Source: Heterohyrax brucei
Taxonomy: Eukaryota > Chordata > Mammalia > Hyracoidea > Procaviidae
Reading direction: 5' to 3'
NCBI GenBank assembly: GCA_028571685.1
Contig: CM053164.1
Location: 41,032,501-41,096,500, forward strand
Length of the DNA stretch: 64,000 nt
In this document: piece by piece, positions 33,801-45,100 of the stretch
Layout of the letters: each line of letters begins with the position of its first letter
How positions within the stretch are numbered: position 1 is the stretch's first letter
Made by a program: the position numbers and the translations under genes
Notes under the pieces: model-generated
Told to the model about the DNA's origin: nothing
Seen by the model: only the letters and a program-made list of their open reading frames with translations
The model's database searches: none

Positions 33801-35894
33801 CTGGTCTGACTGTAGAGAGTTCTGTTGGTGGTTTTCGGTTAATGAAAGAGAAATCACGGAAGCCCTGTAGGACAACTTGACTCTCTGTATACATGTATAA
33901 CTTTGATTTGAAACTAAAAAAAATCAGACTGAAAAGAATATATACTCCCACCTGTACTCCTGCCACCTTGGTGGCTCTTTGAGAGGCTAAATCAATATCA
34001 AGAGGACTTTTCACTGCCTAACAACCCAGGCAGTGAGTTTTTACAAACCATTTTAAGTAGACAGGCCTTTGACTATAATCAGGACTCAAAAATGCTCAGA
34101 TGGGTAGAAATTGAGGTGGAGCTGAAACCTTAGGAGCCATGCCTGGAGCACCTCCTTACACCTAGGCGGGTTGCCCAACTGCTCTGGCTTTTAGAGAGTG
34201 GGTGCTCGCTGGGACAAGGGTGGTAAGAGCAGGCTATGCAAAGGCAATCTGCTGGTGGGCAATCCAGAGGGGGAGGAGTAGAAGAGGCTGGGACTAGGCT
34301 CTGAGACCATGAGATCTTCCTGCAAGCCCTGCTGCCTGGCCATCCCGGGTGGATGCTAAGATATCCCTGGGCCCAGAAAGAAGAAACCCAGGTCACACCA
34401 TGCCACACTCATTCATGTTTATATAAAGCAAGATAATTGTTTACAAGAACAGAAATACTGGGCTAACTCGCATTAAAGTACACCAAACAGAACAGCAGAA
34501 AAAAAGAGAACAGAGACTTCTGAGAGGAGAAACAGTATGGTATCCCAGCTTATCAGGGCATCTTGTCAGCAGGCTTTTCCTACCCTCTGCCACCCGGGCC
34601 ACTCTCAGCTGGTCTCGGTTGATAGGCAGACCCTCCCCAATATCAGTAAGCCCACTTACTCCACACATGAACCCCAGTTAAGAAAACGGAGCTTTCTTCC
34701 CAGACCACTCAGGCCCCTGAGCCAAGTTATGTCAGTACCCAGAACTCCCTGGGGCCCAGTTCAGAAAGCCTTTCCCGAGGAAGTGTTCTGGGCAGTGTGA
34801 GTCATACAACTCTCATCCTTGGGGCCACAGAAAAGACAGGGACATCCTGTCCAGCCCCTTCCCCAAAGAAAGTCTCTCCTTGCTCATTTTGGAAAGCATG
34901 GTTTCTGTTTCACACAGGACTGTAAAAATGTGGAAGGAATGTTTTACACTAGATCTAAGTCCCCAAAAGATTATCTGAGCACCAGTGACGGTCAGTGACA
35001 ACATTCTTCACAAGAAGTGACAAAGGGAAAAAGTGAGGGCAAAAAGGGGTGGGTGTGGAAGAGAATGTCTTTGCTTCTAAGATGTCTTTCATCCATTTTT
35101 GTTCTAAAAGTAACATTTAAAAAAAAAAACGTGGTAATTGTACATGATATTCTTTGTTCAATTTTCTTGCTTGGCAAAACTGAAAGTTGACATCTAGTGC
35201 ATTCTCAAACAATCGTTTTTGGAAATTGTATTGGACAATGAAATTCCAAAGTCTGGGACTCACTCTGACAAGAGACACAAAACGAATAACAAGGCAGGGT
35301 GAGAACCACAAACTCCAGAGCTGAGGAGGTGCTCACCCGCGCGGTCCAGTCTCCCAGTGACACCTCAGTGTGCTAGAACACGCTGCCGAATGCCCGACAG
35401 GCCCTTGATTGGTTTCCTTCAGTGACAGGGAGCTTGCTACTCCATGAGGGTACTCCTTCTCTCCGAGCACAGCCTGATGACTAGCAAGTAATTCCTGGCT
35501 TTGCCCTGAGACCTGGGTCCATGGACCTGGACCTATGCCCTGGGGCCCTAGAGTGAGGTACTTCCTCTTCCAGGGACAGCCTTCACCTTCTGCTAAGGGA
35601 AACTGGCTCCATGTCTCACCCTGTCCCCACCCAGTCTTCTTTGACTTCCTTCTGTTTATTCCTTAATTGTTTTGTCCCTCCAGTCCCCAAGCATTCCCCT
35701 TTTGAAGTGGCTTTCCCAAGATCACATGGCTAGCGAGTAAATTCAAACCCGGATCTTCAGCTCCTGGCCCAGCACCCTCTTCCCTAGCTCTCTAGGAGTA
35801 GTAGCGGCTCTGTTTCCAAAACCCAAGAGGTGGTCCTGCCTGTTCAAAGCCAGTTGGAAAGATAACAAACAAAACAAACAAACAAAAAAAAGTA
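33801..35894. other. Unique sequence
   Basis: About 2.1 kb with no clear repeat or exon. Old MIR-like wording appears near 35710-35780 ('cccaagatcacatggctagc') but I cannot delimit it. A poly(A) run lies at 35119-35130. Confidence 0.4.
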
Positions 35895-36112
35895 ACATAT
35901 CCCAAAGTCACTGTGATCCCAATAAAAATTTGTAGATCTGCATAGAAAAAAGTCCGGAAGGGAATATGTGAAAATGGTCACAGAAGCCACCCCTTAAAGA
36001 TGAATTAATGGATGATACTTTACTTTTCTGTGTTTTCCCAGTTTATTCACAATGAACTGGTTTTTATTTGTGTAATAGAATTTTAAAAAAACTAAAATAG
36101 GAAAAGTAACAT
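35895..36112 (+). mobile_element. Old L1M 3' end
   Basis: 'gcatagaaaaaagtccggaa' and 'ttttctgtgttttcccagtt' with 'tattcacaatgaactggttt' are L1M 3'-terminal wording. Confidence 0.7.
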
Positions 36113-36282
36113 TAAAAGCCATACTGTCCAAGATCCCATTCCCATTCCCACCCTCCTTCCTCTGCACAAGCTTTCAGGTGTCTGGTGCTCCAGAAATGGC
36201 CCCAGGTCAGCTCTGTAGGCAAGGCCCACAGGCTGGGAAGAACAAGCTTCCCAAAAAAAGGAAGAAAGAAAAAAAAAAAGAG

Positions 36283-36400
36283 CCTCTAGGACAGAACAGA
36301 ACTACCCCATTGGTTTTCCAAGAAGTGTCTAGTGGATTTGAACCGTCAAACTTTTGATTAGCAGCCGAGCTCTTAGATGCCACACCACCAACACCACCTC
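36283..36400 (-). mobile_element. RTE-tailed SINE, antisense, tail end missing
   Basis: 'ggacagaacagaactacccc' to 'atgccacaccaccaacacc'. The last ~40 bp of the element are replaced by A-rich sequence (36257-36280). Confidence 0.85.
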
Positions 36401-36659
36401 CGTACCCACTGCACTGTAGGGCAGCCTAAGAGTCCCGCTGCAGCAGGCCAGCAGCTGTGCATGGCCAGATGGTGAGCCCACGGCCCTGAGACCCCAAGCC
36501 ACCCCGGTCATTCCCCGTGTTGCTCTTGCCCAGCCTCATCTGCCCTTCCTCAAGCTAGACTTTTCTCAAGCCTTGCTGTTCCCCTGCAACCTCAGAGCCC
36601 CACCTGCTCCCTGAAATGGAAGCAAGCAGTGAGTGGGGGCTAAAAGAAAGGTGCAAGGA
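36401..36659. other. Unique sequence
   Basis: Nothing recognised. Confidence 0.4.
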
Positions 36660-36785
36660 CCACAGCTCTCCGCCCAGGTCCTGTGCATTGTTTTACAGAC
36701 CAGGAGACGGGTACTTGGAGGGCAGACGGGACATACATGGACTGTGACAGCTGGGATTAGACCCAGCTCTCCGGAGCCTGGCCTA
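36660..36785 (-). mobile_element. MIR SINE, antisense
   Basis: 'ttttacagaccaggagacgg' and 'gctgggattagacccagctc' with 'cggagcctgg' match the reversed MIR. Confidence 0.55.
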
Positions 36786-36929
36786 CAGCTTGCACCCTTG
36801 GGACTGACTGGGGCAGACTGCTGCTGAACTAGGATGCATGGGTCCCCACAGAGTGCTGGGGCCACGGGGTCGCCTCCAAGGCAGGTCTTGAACCTCAGCC
36901 AAGCCCTGAGGGAAGAGGAACCTGGCCTG

Positions 36930-37090
36930 GGAGGCAGAGCCCTGCTTCCACTCCAGCTCTGCACCACGGGGCTCTGCACCCAGTGAGTTTCCTCCCTGGG
37001 CCTCAGTTTTCCAATCAGGGAGCATCTGATGGGGACTAGCTTGGGTGGTCTCCAAGTCTCATTCTATTTGAACATCCAGAGGTTCCAGCA
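36930..37090 (+). mobile_element. MIR SINE fragment
   Basis: 'gggcctcagttttccaatca' followed by 'gtggtctccaagtctcattc' is MIR-like sense sequence. Confidence 0.5.
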
Positions 37091-37654
37091 CTGACAGTGA
37101 CAACAGCCCTCCCCCCAGGTGTTGCGAATGTTTCTATAAAGACTCCCCAAGGTGTAAGTCACCATTATGCTTTCAAAATACATTTGTTTTTATAATACGA
37201 ACTTAGAAGTATATCTACCTTTGTGAGGCTCTCTAACATTAGCTATAAGTCACTAGAAATTGGTAAGTCTGAAGAAAGTTATCTAGAACATTTCTGAACC
37301 TAGACGCTTAGAACATAAAGAACATAAACAATCTCGAGGTTCACTTTAACCTGCCACACTGTGACAGGAGAAAACAACAGAACTCTAAACAGCCTCTCCC
37401 TGGTCTCCAACTTAAAGGGAAGGTGTTTCATCTGGCTACTCTATAACCCTGGACAGTAGACATAACGTATACTATTTGACCTCACACTGGCCCTTGTGAG
37501 GAGCCAAGGTGACAAATTCACATATAAACCCCAAACTTCTTGCTGTTCTGTCTGCTGCCACTAAGCTTGGGTCCTGTCTACAAGGGACTGCCTTCAAGTT
37601 CAAGCTGTGACTAAGGCTTCTTCCAAAGATCTCTTGCTAAAAGTGAAAGCATGG
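37091..37654. other. Unique sequence
   Basis: Nothing recognised. Confidence 0.45.
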
Positions 37655-38141
37655 TGTCATGGATTGAATTGTGTCTCCCCCAAAATATGTGTAGCAGTTT
37701 GGCTAGGCCACAGTTCCTGGTGTTGTTGATGATCCTGTTTGTTCTAAATCCTGCCTCTGTGATGTTAATGAGGTAGGGTGGGAGGGGCCTGCTTTGGGGG
37801 CACAGACCCAGAGTGTGAGGTACTGTGCCATCAGGCAGTCTCATGGGATATAGAAAAAGAAGCTAGCAGAGAAAGTTGGGGACCTCAAATCAAGAAAGAA
37901 GCCGTCTGGGAGCAGTGTGTCCTTTGGAAAGGGCCCAAGGTCCTGTGCCTCATAAACTCCCAGTCCAGTGGAAAATTGACAGCAAGGACCTTGCTCCAGA
38001 CTCAACAAAGAAAGACTTGCCTGGAGCTGACAGCCTGAGTTTTGACTTGTAACCTGCTGCACTGTGACAAAATAACATTTTTCTTCTTAAAGCCATCCAC
38101 TTGTGGGATTTCTGTTAAAGCAGCATTAGATGACTAAGACA
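37655..38141 (+). mobile_element. Solo LTR (MaLR/ERVL-like), sense
   Basis: 487 bp from 'tgtcatggattgaattgtgt' to 'agatgactaagaca', with TG...CA ends and a perfect 5-bp duplication 'catgg' (37650-37654 and 38142-38146). This is the cleanest sense copy of the family in the window. It ends with 'gcactgtgacaaaataacat' and the usual short polyadenylation-type region. No internal retroviral sequence, so it arose by LTR-LTR recombination or was always non-coding. Confidence 0.9.
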
Positions 38142-39179
38142 CATGGAGTCTAAGGATCTGGACATGAACTAAGATTGCAGTTGTCACTGTGAATTCCGAT
38201 TCTCTTATTGTAAGTGAATAAACTAAACAAGTTGATGCATGATAGTCTTGAGTGTCTACTACTTTTCTAGGATAAAATACCACCTAGCACCAAGGAGGGC
38301 AGAAGCATGCCGTTAGCATCTCAGCCCAGGAGCCAAAGTAGGTAGTTGTGATCTGAGAGAAGCCCAGCCCAGCATATTCGTGCTTGTTTGTGTATGCATG
38401 CTTCTGTAAGTGTGGTTGTGTGGGTGGTATGCGTGTGTGGGTGTGGGGAAAAGTGAGTGAGTATGAATGGGGGCAGAAGAACAGTCTCTCCCATGTGGTC
38501 TCCAGCACAGGCACGTGCGCTGATCATTTCTCCTTTGCTAGGACTCCCTTTCTTTCCAGTCCAAGGCCCCAGCTTCCCCAGCTACCCTCACTCCACTATC
38601 ACATACACATCTTCTCTCTGTCTTTGTGCATCTCGGTTTCTGCCTCTAGTTTAGGCTCCAACTTTGTGTCCTTCTCTCCTTCTCTGTCTGTGCCCTCACA
38701 CAAGGGCTGCCACCTAGAAGCGACCACATGGCCATTTGATAAAAGACCCCTTCTATGCCTCACCTTTATGACACCTCCTCTCCTTGTTCCTGGCCCTCTT
38801 CCAGGTGCCCATGGCTCTCAGAGGCCATCTTGTTCCACACAGGAAGCCTCGAGGATGAGCCCTCATCGCACAACCACAAGCTCAAACCATCATTCTGCCG
38901 AGATCTCAGTGAAAACCAGGGCTGCCTGACACTGACATGATTTGTTAACCTGACATCGTCTCTCCATGCACTGCACAAGTTTTAATTAAAAGCTCAGGAG
39001 TGATTTGGCAGTCCTTTGACTGTGCACCTCTGGGCTCTTCCACGTTGCCCTGGAGGAAGGGCAGGCCATCTTCACAACCTTCCACAGGGTCAAGGCTCAA
39101 AGAATTGTCCTTGAAGGGTTGGCATGGAAGGGGAGCAGGTGCTGACAGCACACGCACACACGGACTGTCAAGGTGCAGG
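38142..39179. other. Unique sequence with GT-rich tract
   Basis: A GT-rich stretch lies at 38385-38455. A 181-codon plus-strand frame (38384-38929) starts inside it and shows no domain, so I treat it as chance. Confidence 0.45.
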
Positions 39180-39275
39180 AGGCTTATACCCCGCCACTCC
39201 ACTCATTTCACAAGGGAGGAAACTGGGGCCCAGAAGAGTGGCTTGCACAGAACTCACCCATAGCAAAGGCAGGGT
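39180..39275 (-). mobile_element. MIR SINE, antisense
   Basis: 'cacaagggaggaaactgggg' with 'cccagaagagtggcttgcac'. Confidence 0.55.
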
Positions 39276-40519
39276 GTGTGTCCTGGTTGGGTGGGGTGTG
39301 GGATTCAGCCCAGGGAAGTCTGGGAAAGCCAGAAGGAACACGAGCATTCCATTCCCTGCTCTTTTCTAGCAGGAATCTCCACCTTGGGGAAGACTGAGGA
39401 ATGGAGCAGGTGGGGAGAGGGGAGTAAGAGCAGAAAGTCAGTGTGCTTTCTTCCCAGAGCTCCCCTGGGGATGCAAGAAGCTCTAAGTCCTTCCAGGAAG
39501 TACAGGGATCAATAATACTAGCCTACTATGGCACCTGAGTAGAAGGGCAGAGGGCTAAGGAGGACAAGCACCAGCTGATGGAGCACCCTGACTTCCCCAA
39601 GGCCCCAAAGGTTCTGCAGGGGACCCCCACCTTCCCACTCACCCCAGCGGGGAGCACCAAAGGGAGCAGGGAGAGCTGGGTGGTGCAGGGGCCACTGGGG
39701 TGAGGTGTCAAGTGAATGGCTAGCAGACAGCTGTAGGAGGGCTGACGCTCAAAGGGGAGCCTGCCTGCACCACCCACCAGCCTCCTCCTGAGTGCCCACT
39801 ACATCTCCTTCCAGCTGGGAGACCGGAGCGATTATTACAGCGCCCTCTCACCTGAGCAGTAGTGGGAATTATCACACCTGTCCTGCCTCCTGGAACTGAT
39901 GTGAGGATAAAATGAGGCCAAGTGCACGGGGAAGTCACTTGGAAACTGTGGCATGCAGGGCCCTCTGCCTGGAGGCTCCGGAGCACCTCCCCGACCCAGG
40001 GGAGTCTCCCAGCGCTGAGAAGCCGCCTCTCGCCCTCCTGGCCGCACTCACTTCCCTCCCGGCACCTTGCATGCTCAGTAGATCTCAGTGACCCCACCAC
40101 AACTCACCCCACCTGCCATGGCCCTGAGGGTGGCTGACTTGGTGGGCCCTCAGCGGGGCCTCCGGTAGTACCTCCCAGGGGGCAGAGCTTCAGAAAGGTG
40201 TCCTGGTGCTGAGAAGAGATAGGCGGGGTGGGGGCGTGGCCAGGGAATGGAGGCCAGCAAGCCCCTCCCCTTTGGGGCTCGCCCTGGGAAGGGGCGGGGC
40301 TCAGGAGTTGATTGACACAGAAAAGACAGTAATAAAGCATTCCTCCTGTCGGCAAACATCCCTGAGGCCCCGGGGTGCCTGGGATAAACACCCACCTTGG
40401 GTGTGCAGAAATGACCCAGGTGTGAGGAAAGGCACAGGGATGTGCTGTGTTCCTAGACACACGCTACAGTACTAGTCACAGGATGCAAGCCAAGAGAGAC
40501 TTCTGTTAGGGTTCAGTCT
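39276..40519. other. GC-rich unique sequence
   Basis: Several overlapping frames and a GC-box cluster, but no exon I can support. 39860-39960 has MIR-like wording ('ggataaaatgaggccaagtg'). Confidence 0.45.
40221..40300. promoter_or_regulatory. GC-box cluster (Sp/KLF-like sites)
   Basis: 'ggcggggtgggggcgtggcc' at 40222-40241, 'gcccctcccc' at 40261-40270 and 'ggggcggggc' at 40291-40300. Three Sp1/KLF-type motifs within 80 bp. No gene start is visible nearby. Confidence 0.35.
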
Positions 40520-40680
40520 GCTCCTCATTCACAGACCGAGAAGCCACTGGGGTCTGGAAAGAGCCAGGGTGTTAACTTAGCCCGTCTGCCCACGCTCTCT
40601 CAGCCCAGAGAAGAGACGAGGTAGTGCAGTAGGTGAGGCAGAGCTGGGATTTAGAACCACCTGCTCGCACCCAGCAAACC
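40520..40680 (-). mobile_element. MIR SINE, antisense (weak)
   Basis: 'gagctgggatttagaaccac' with upstream 'cagaccgagaagccactggg' fits a reversed MIR. Confidence 0.45.
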
Positions 40681-40959
40681 ACACGGCTACCCATGGCCCT
40701 TTTGGCGGCAAGCTGAGCCATCTCCCTGATTGCCCCTATAATCCATGTCTCTGCTTGCAGACCACCATCCCAGAGTCCAGGGACCTGAGCTCCAACAGCA
40801 AATGTCTGTGTGGGCAAAGGCAGGAGAGAATGCAGTCTCTGTCACTGCCACTGGCCCTGGACACAGTAGGCTCTGTAGGACCAGTGGACCAAGGCAGCCA
40901 GTGGAGAGGAGAGAACGGTCCCAGACCCAGAGAGCACATCCTCCACTACCATGGAGGCG

Positions 40960-41078
40960 CTCTGAAACCGTGGGCAGCTCGCTTTATAAGTCTGAGCCTT
41001 AGCTTCCTCTTCCAGAAAGCAAGTGATGACCACACCTCTTGAGGACTGTGGTGGGAGCTCACAAGACTGCAAAGAGCC
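40960..41078 (+). mobile_element. MIR SINE fragment
   Basis: 'gagccttagcttcctcttcc' and 'gtgatgaccacacctcttga' follow MIR sense order. Confidence 0.55.
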
Positions 41079-41079
41079 T

Positions 41080-41155
41080 TGTGTGCATGCATGTATGTGT
41101 ACGTGCACCTGTGTGTGTGTGTGCACATGTGTGTGCAGGCTATGTGTATATGGAT
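41080..41155. repeat. TG-rich microsatellite
   Basis: Imperfect TG and TGCA repeats. Confidence 0.85.
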
Positions 41156-41177
41156 ATGCTGGGAGGGTTCTATAACA

Positions 41178-41400
41178 GAAGGCTGGTTAAAAGCACAATC
41201 TCTGGAGCCAGACAGGCCTGAATTCAAATCCTGACTCTGCCACTTAACAGCCCTGAGATCTTGAGCAACATGTTGCATCTGTCTGAGCCACAGTCTCCTC
41301 GTCTTTTCAGTGGGGCAGTAATCTACTTTCCCAGATTTAGGAGGGTTAATAAGAGGGGAAGGGTGTATTAAGTGTTAGCTAGTGCCTGGCATGCAGGAGT
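41178..41400 (+). mobile_element. MIR SINE, nearly complete
   Basis: 'ggttaaaagcacaatctctg', 'gcctgaattcaaatcctgac', 'tctgccacttaacagccctg' and near the end 'gctagtgcctggcatgcag' span almost the whole MIR consensus. The best-preserved MIR here together with 52926. Confidence 0.88.
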
Positions 41401-41599
41401 TCTTGTACTCTATCAGCCCTTGGAGCAGACCCCTAGCCTTCCCACTCTCTCCCAGATGACACAGTGCCCTCCAACTGCCCAGAAGTCAGACCTAGACTGT
41501 GATGCTAACCTCTCAGCTAACCCAAGCCTGCTCTCACCTCCTTGCACAGTCCTTCATGCTCTACCTCGTCCTCCACCGCAGCCTCCACCAAACAGAGAC

Positions 41600-42056
41600 C
41601 AGCACAACTAGATGGTGCCACTGACTTGTCTGACATAGATAACAAAAGGCAGACCCAGACAGCACTGGAGAAAAATGTAGAACAAAATTCTGACCCACAA
41701 AAAATGACCAGATTTACTGGCTAGACAGAGACTGGAGAAACACTGAGAGTATGGCCCCCTGGACATCTCAGCTCAGTAATGAGGTAACTTCCGAGATTCA
41801 GGCTTTATCTGGAAATTAGACAGGCCTATAAAACCAACCAAGTCTAAAGGGGCACAGCACCCCAGGGAGAAGGACCAGAAGGCAGGAGTGGACAGGAAAG
41901 GTGGCAAGGGGGAGCTGAAGATCAAGAAGGGAGAGTGTTGACACATTGTGGGATTGTTAACCACTGACTAAACCATGTGTGCATTTACTAATTGTTGAGA
42001 AGCTAGTTTGTTCTGTAAACCTTCATCAAAAGTACAGCTAAAAAAAAAAAGAAAAC
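41600..42056 (+). mobile_element. L1-type 3'UTR fragment with poly(A)
   Basis: 'gatggtgccactgacttgtc', 'gagagtgttgacacattgtg' and 'gtttgttctgtaaaccttca' followed by a poly(A) tail (42041-42050) match what I remember of afrotherian L1 3'UTRs. Not the same 3'UTR as the full-length L1 at 7030-13953. Confidence 0.55.
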
Positions 42057-42448
42057 AAAAATGACCTCTTCCTACTTCACTCCTTCCCTAACCTCCTCTG
42101 ATCTAAACCTCTAACCTCATCTGAGTGCCAGGAGCTGGCAAGCTGATCAAACTGATTCATGCAGAGGGGTGAGTGACTAACAGTCACCTCACAGATACCC
42201 CCAGGGTACTTGAATGCTAAAACAGAGGACTTGCTAACTCACAGAAACCTCTGATAGGTGAAGATGAGGGACCTAGGACTAAGTGGAGGCTGATTTTAGG
42301 GTTGCAGACAGAGAAGGAAGCCCTCCAAGAGCCCCTTCCATCGAGGCCCAACCCCAGGGGAAATTAGAACCACATTCTAATCTGCTTCTAGCACCTATCT
42401 GCTCACTGACTCCAAAAGGTCCTCGAGATCCCAGCCACGGGGCCATCC
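42057..42448. other. Unique sequence
   Basis: Nothing recognised. Confidence 0.45.
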
Positions 42449-42592
42449 AACCTAAATTCACTGACTCGTAGTTACCCTATAGGATAGAACAGAACTGCCC
42501 CATAGAGTTTCCAAGGAGGGCCTGGTTGACTCGAACTACCTATCTCTTGGTTAGCAACTGTAGCTTTTAACTACTAAGCCACCAGGGTTCCT
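42449..42592 (-). mobile_element. RTE-tailed SINE, short variant, antisense
   Basis: 'aaattcactgactcgtagtt' to 'actaagccaccagggttcc'. Near complete. Confidence 0.9.
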
Positions 42593-42929
42593 AGCCTGTG
42601 GGGCACAGGAAAGGAAGTAAATTCATTATTCTACTGCCCACCACCCCACCCAGACCCTGCTGTGTGCCCCGGGGACTGGTCTCCACCAAGCTACAGGCCG
42701 TGGCTCCCCAGCCCTCAGGGTTCCAGGAGACGGGAGGTGGCGAGAGAGCTGCGCCTGTTCCTCCTGGCCCTCGCAGCCTCAGCCGTTCTGGCAGGGTCAG
42801 TGTCCTCCAGTCAAGTGGTGGCTTCCACAGCTCCAGTCTTAACTGGGCACCTCAGAACTGACTTGCTGCCATGGTGACTGGTAGTGGGTATTTTAATGGT
42901 TTGCTCTAGCCAGCTTACTCGCTCAGGAC
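42593..42929. other. Unique sequence
   Basis: Nothing recognised. Confidence 0.45.
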
Positions 42930-43122
42930 TGCTGTTGCCGGTTTCTACTAAGACAACTCTATGTATGTTGGGTGAATCTGCTCCATGGTGTTTTCAAGAC
43001 TGTGACCTTTGGGAAGTGGATCTCCAAGCCTAGCCTCTGAGAGGCCTCAGCCTGCAGCCCAACTGCCAATCTTTTGGCAAACACTAGAGCAGTGGAGAAC
43101 TTAACAACTTGTGCCACCCACA
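42930..43122 (-). mobile_element. RTE-tailed SINE, long variant, antisense, decayed
   Basis: 'tggtgttttcaagactgtga' and 'gggaagtggatctccaagcc' mark the long-variant middle block. The head lies near 'cttgtgccaccca'. Confidence 0.68.
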
Positions 43123-43142
43123 CAATCTCTTTCAGGACTGAA

Positions 43143-43291
43143 CCAAAAACCCCACTGCCATCAAGTCAACGCCAACTCATAACCACCTAATACTACAGAG
43201 TAGGGCTGCTCCATAGAGTTTCCAAGGAGCAACTGGTGGATTCCACCTGCTAACCTTTTGGTCAGCACTTGACCACCACACCACCAGGACT
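43143..43291 (-). mobile_element. RTE-tailed SINE, short variant, antisense
   Basis: 'ccccactgccatcaagtcaa' to 'accacaccaccaggactgg'. Lies directly beside the previous SINE in the same orientation. Confidence 0.9.
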
Positions 43292-43429
43292 GGGAGGTGT
43301 GACTCACTAGTCCTTGGGTAACTCAACATTTCTTGAGGTTTCCCTCAGCTTTTGTGAAAACTTGCTTCATTAGAAAATATCCTGGAAGACCCCAGCTGAG
43401 GATGCCGCCTGCCTTCTGGTGGGGGGGAC

Positions 43430-43560
43430 GACAGATGCAGAGCCAGGCAGACCTCAATTGCATGCTGATCCCCCTATCCACCAGCTGTGTGGCCTGAAGC
43501 AAGTTGTTTGCCCTGTCTGAGTAGGGAGATCTAGGTTAAAATCCTGATTCTATCCAATGA
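43430..43560 (+). mobile_element. MIR SINE fragment
   Basis: 'agagccaggcagacctcaat' and 'ccagctgtgtggcctgaagc' with 'aagttgtttgccctgtctga'. Confidence 0.6.
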
Positions 43561-43572
43561 GGAGAAAAACTC

Positions 43573-43687
43573 AAAAAACCAAACTCAGTGCCATTGAGTT
43601 GATTCTGACCCATAGTTACCCTACAGGACAGAGTATAACTGCTCCATAGAGTTTCCAAGGAGAACCTGCTAGATTCTAACTGTTGCG
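43573..43687 (-). mobile_element. RTE-tailed SINE, antisense, head missing
   Basis: 'accaaactcagtgccattga' to 'gagaacctgctagattctaa'. Truncated at the 5' (head) end, the usual signature of incomplete reverse transcription. Confidence 0.87.
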
Positions 43688-43831
43688 ATAAATGCCTCCT
43701 GAGAAGGGCCTGACAAGGTAGAACCTGGAATACTTCATGAGATTCGTGGGTAGCATCGTGACTACCTCGTAGGGGCCCTGAGCTTTCCCAGAGAATTAGG
43801 TCTTCACCAAGTATGTGAGGGAGTGAAACCA

Positions 43832-43851
43832 GGGGGTGGGGTGGGGTGGGG
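43832..43851 (+). other. G-quadruplex motif
   Basis: Four runs of four or more G separated by single T: 'gggggtggggtggggtgggg'. Among the strongest possible intramolecular quadruplex patterns. Confidence 0.8.
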
Positions 43852-44109
43852 AGACAAGCCCCAGAGAAGATCTGAGGGGGTACTTCAGGGCAGAAAGGAG
43901 GAAAGGAAAACCATCCTCAGTGGAGTGCCAAAAGATAGGCTACTCTGGAGTGGTCTGCACTAGCCAAAAAGCTATTATTGTTTTATCACAAACATTTTTA
44001 CAATTGTTGGTATGAGGTGATAACAGAGACTTTTATTAAGTTTCATTAATTTATAAAATTTCTCTTAAGACAATGTACGCTTTGGCCTCACCCAAAGCAG
44101 CTCATGCCT

Positions 44110-44320
44110 GCTGAGCCCAAGGAGGCCGGCCACGGAGAGTGCCTACTGCACACTGCCACTGCATGAACAGTGTACATGTGACCTGTGTGACCACCATGCA
44201 AGAAAGGGCGCACTGTCTCCATTTTGCAGATGAGAAAACTGAGGCTCTGGAAGCAAAATAACTTGCCTAAGGTCACACAATGATGAGTGCTGTTGCTAGA
44301 ACTTCAGACACCAAAGTTTT
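44110..44320 (-). mobile_element. MIR SINE, antisense
   Basis: 'ttttgcagatgagaaaactg' with 'aggctctggaagcaaaataa' and 'cttgcctaaggtcacacaat' is the reversed MIR core. Confidence 0.78.
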
Positions 44321-44470
44321 CCCCCAGGAGCCCAGGGAAGGGCAGTGCAAGCAGGACTTTGGGGAGAAAGAGAAGGAACACCCCACCGCCATGGCACCCC
44401 CACTTCTCGTGGGCCAGACACACCCAGACACGTTACTGCACTGGATCTTCCTAGACTTCCTGTGGCAGAA

Positions 44471-44633
44471 GCTGCTGCTGTTGTTGCCACATGCCTCCAA
44501 GTTGGTTCCCACTCACTGGGACCTTATGGGTTTTGTGTAGGAAGTCCCCACAGGGCTTCCAGACAGCAGCTGATGTATTTGAGCAGCTGACCTTTTGATT
44601 AGCAGCCTGAGCTCTTAACAACTGTGCTGCTGG
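44471..44633 (-). mobile_element. RTE-tailed SINE, antisense
   Basis: 'gttgccacatgcctccaagt' to 'taacaactgtgctgctggga'. Diverged but full length. Confidence 0.82.
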
Positions 44634-44644
44634 GAAAGCTGTAG

Positions 44645-44705
44645 AGTGATACATTCTACAGATGCACAAACTGAGGCTCAGAGGGGCTAGTAGGCGCACA
44701 GCTGG
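44645..44705 (-). mobile_element. MIR SINE fragment, antisense
   Basis: 'ctacagatgcacaaactgag' then 'gctcagaggggctag'. It may be the same MIR as 44110-44320, cut by the SINE at 44471. Confidence 0.6.
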
Positions 44706-45100
44706 AAAGAAGCCCTGAGTGGTTGAATCCTACCAGGCTCTCCCAGCTGTACTGCCCACCTCCACAGGGTACACCTTCCCCCCTGTTGAAAGACAGGCCC
44801 ACCCTGGAGAGCTTTCTGGGAGGGGTGCTACAGGGAGGGCCCTCCCTTGGACTTCACTCCCTCCCAGGATGCCCGGTGGGCGACCTGGCTGCAGATAAGT
44901 CGTGGCTGCATCTTGGCTGCCACAAAATGTTCTCCTCCTCCAAACATGGATCAGGCAGCTCTAAATGGAACTCTGAATTAATCACTAATGGGCACAAATG
45001 TCAAAGCCATTTGAAAAACTCACACATACAGCCTGCCAGACTGCCACTCTCTTCCTCACCTAGCCCAGACGTGGGGAAGGCCATCTTTGAGAAGAGGCCC
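44706..45100. other. Unique sequence
   Basis: Nothing recognised. Confidence 0.45.

Noticed and set aside
38384-38929. 181-codon plus-strand frame
   Set aside because: Starts in a GT-rich tract, is rich in S, P and H, and has no domain or splice sites I can support.
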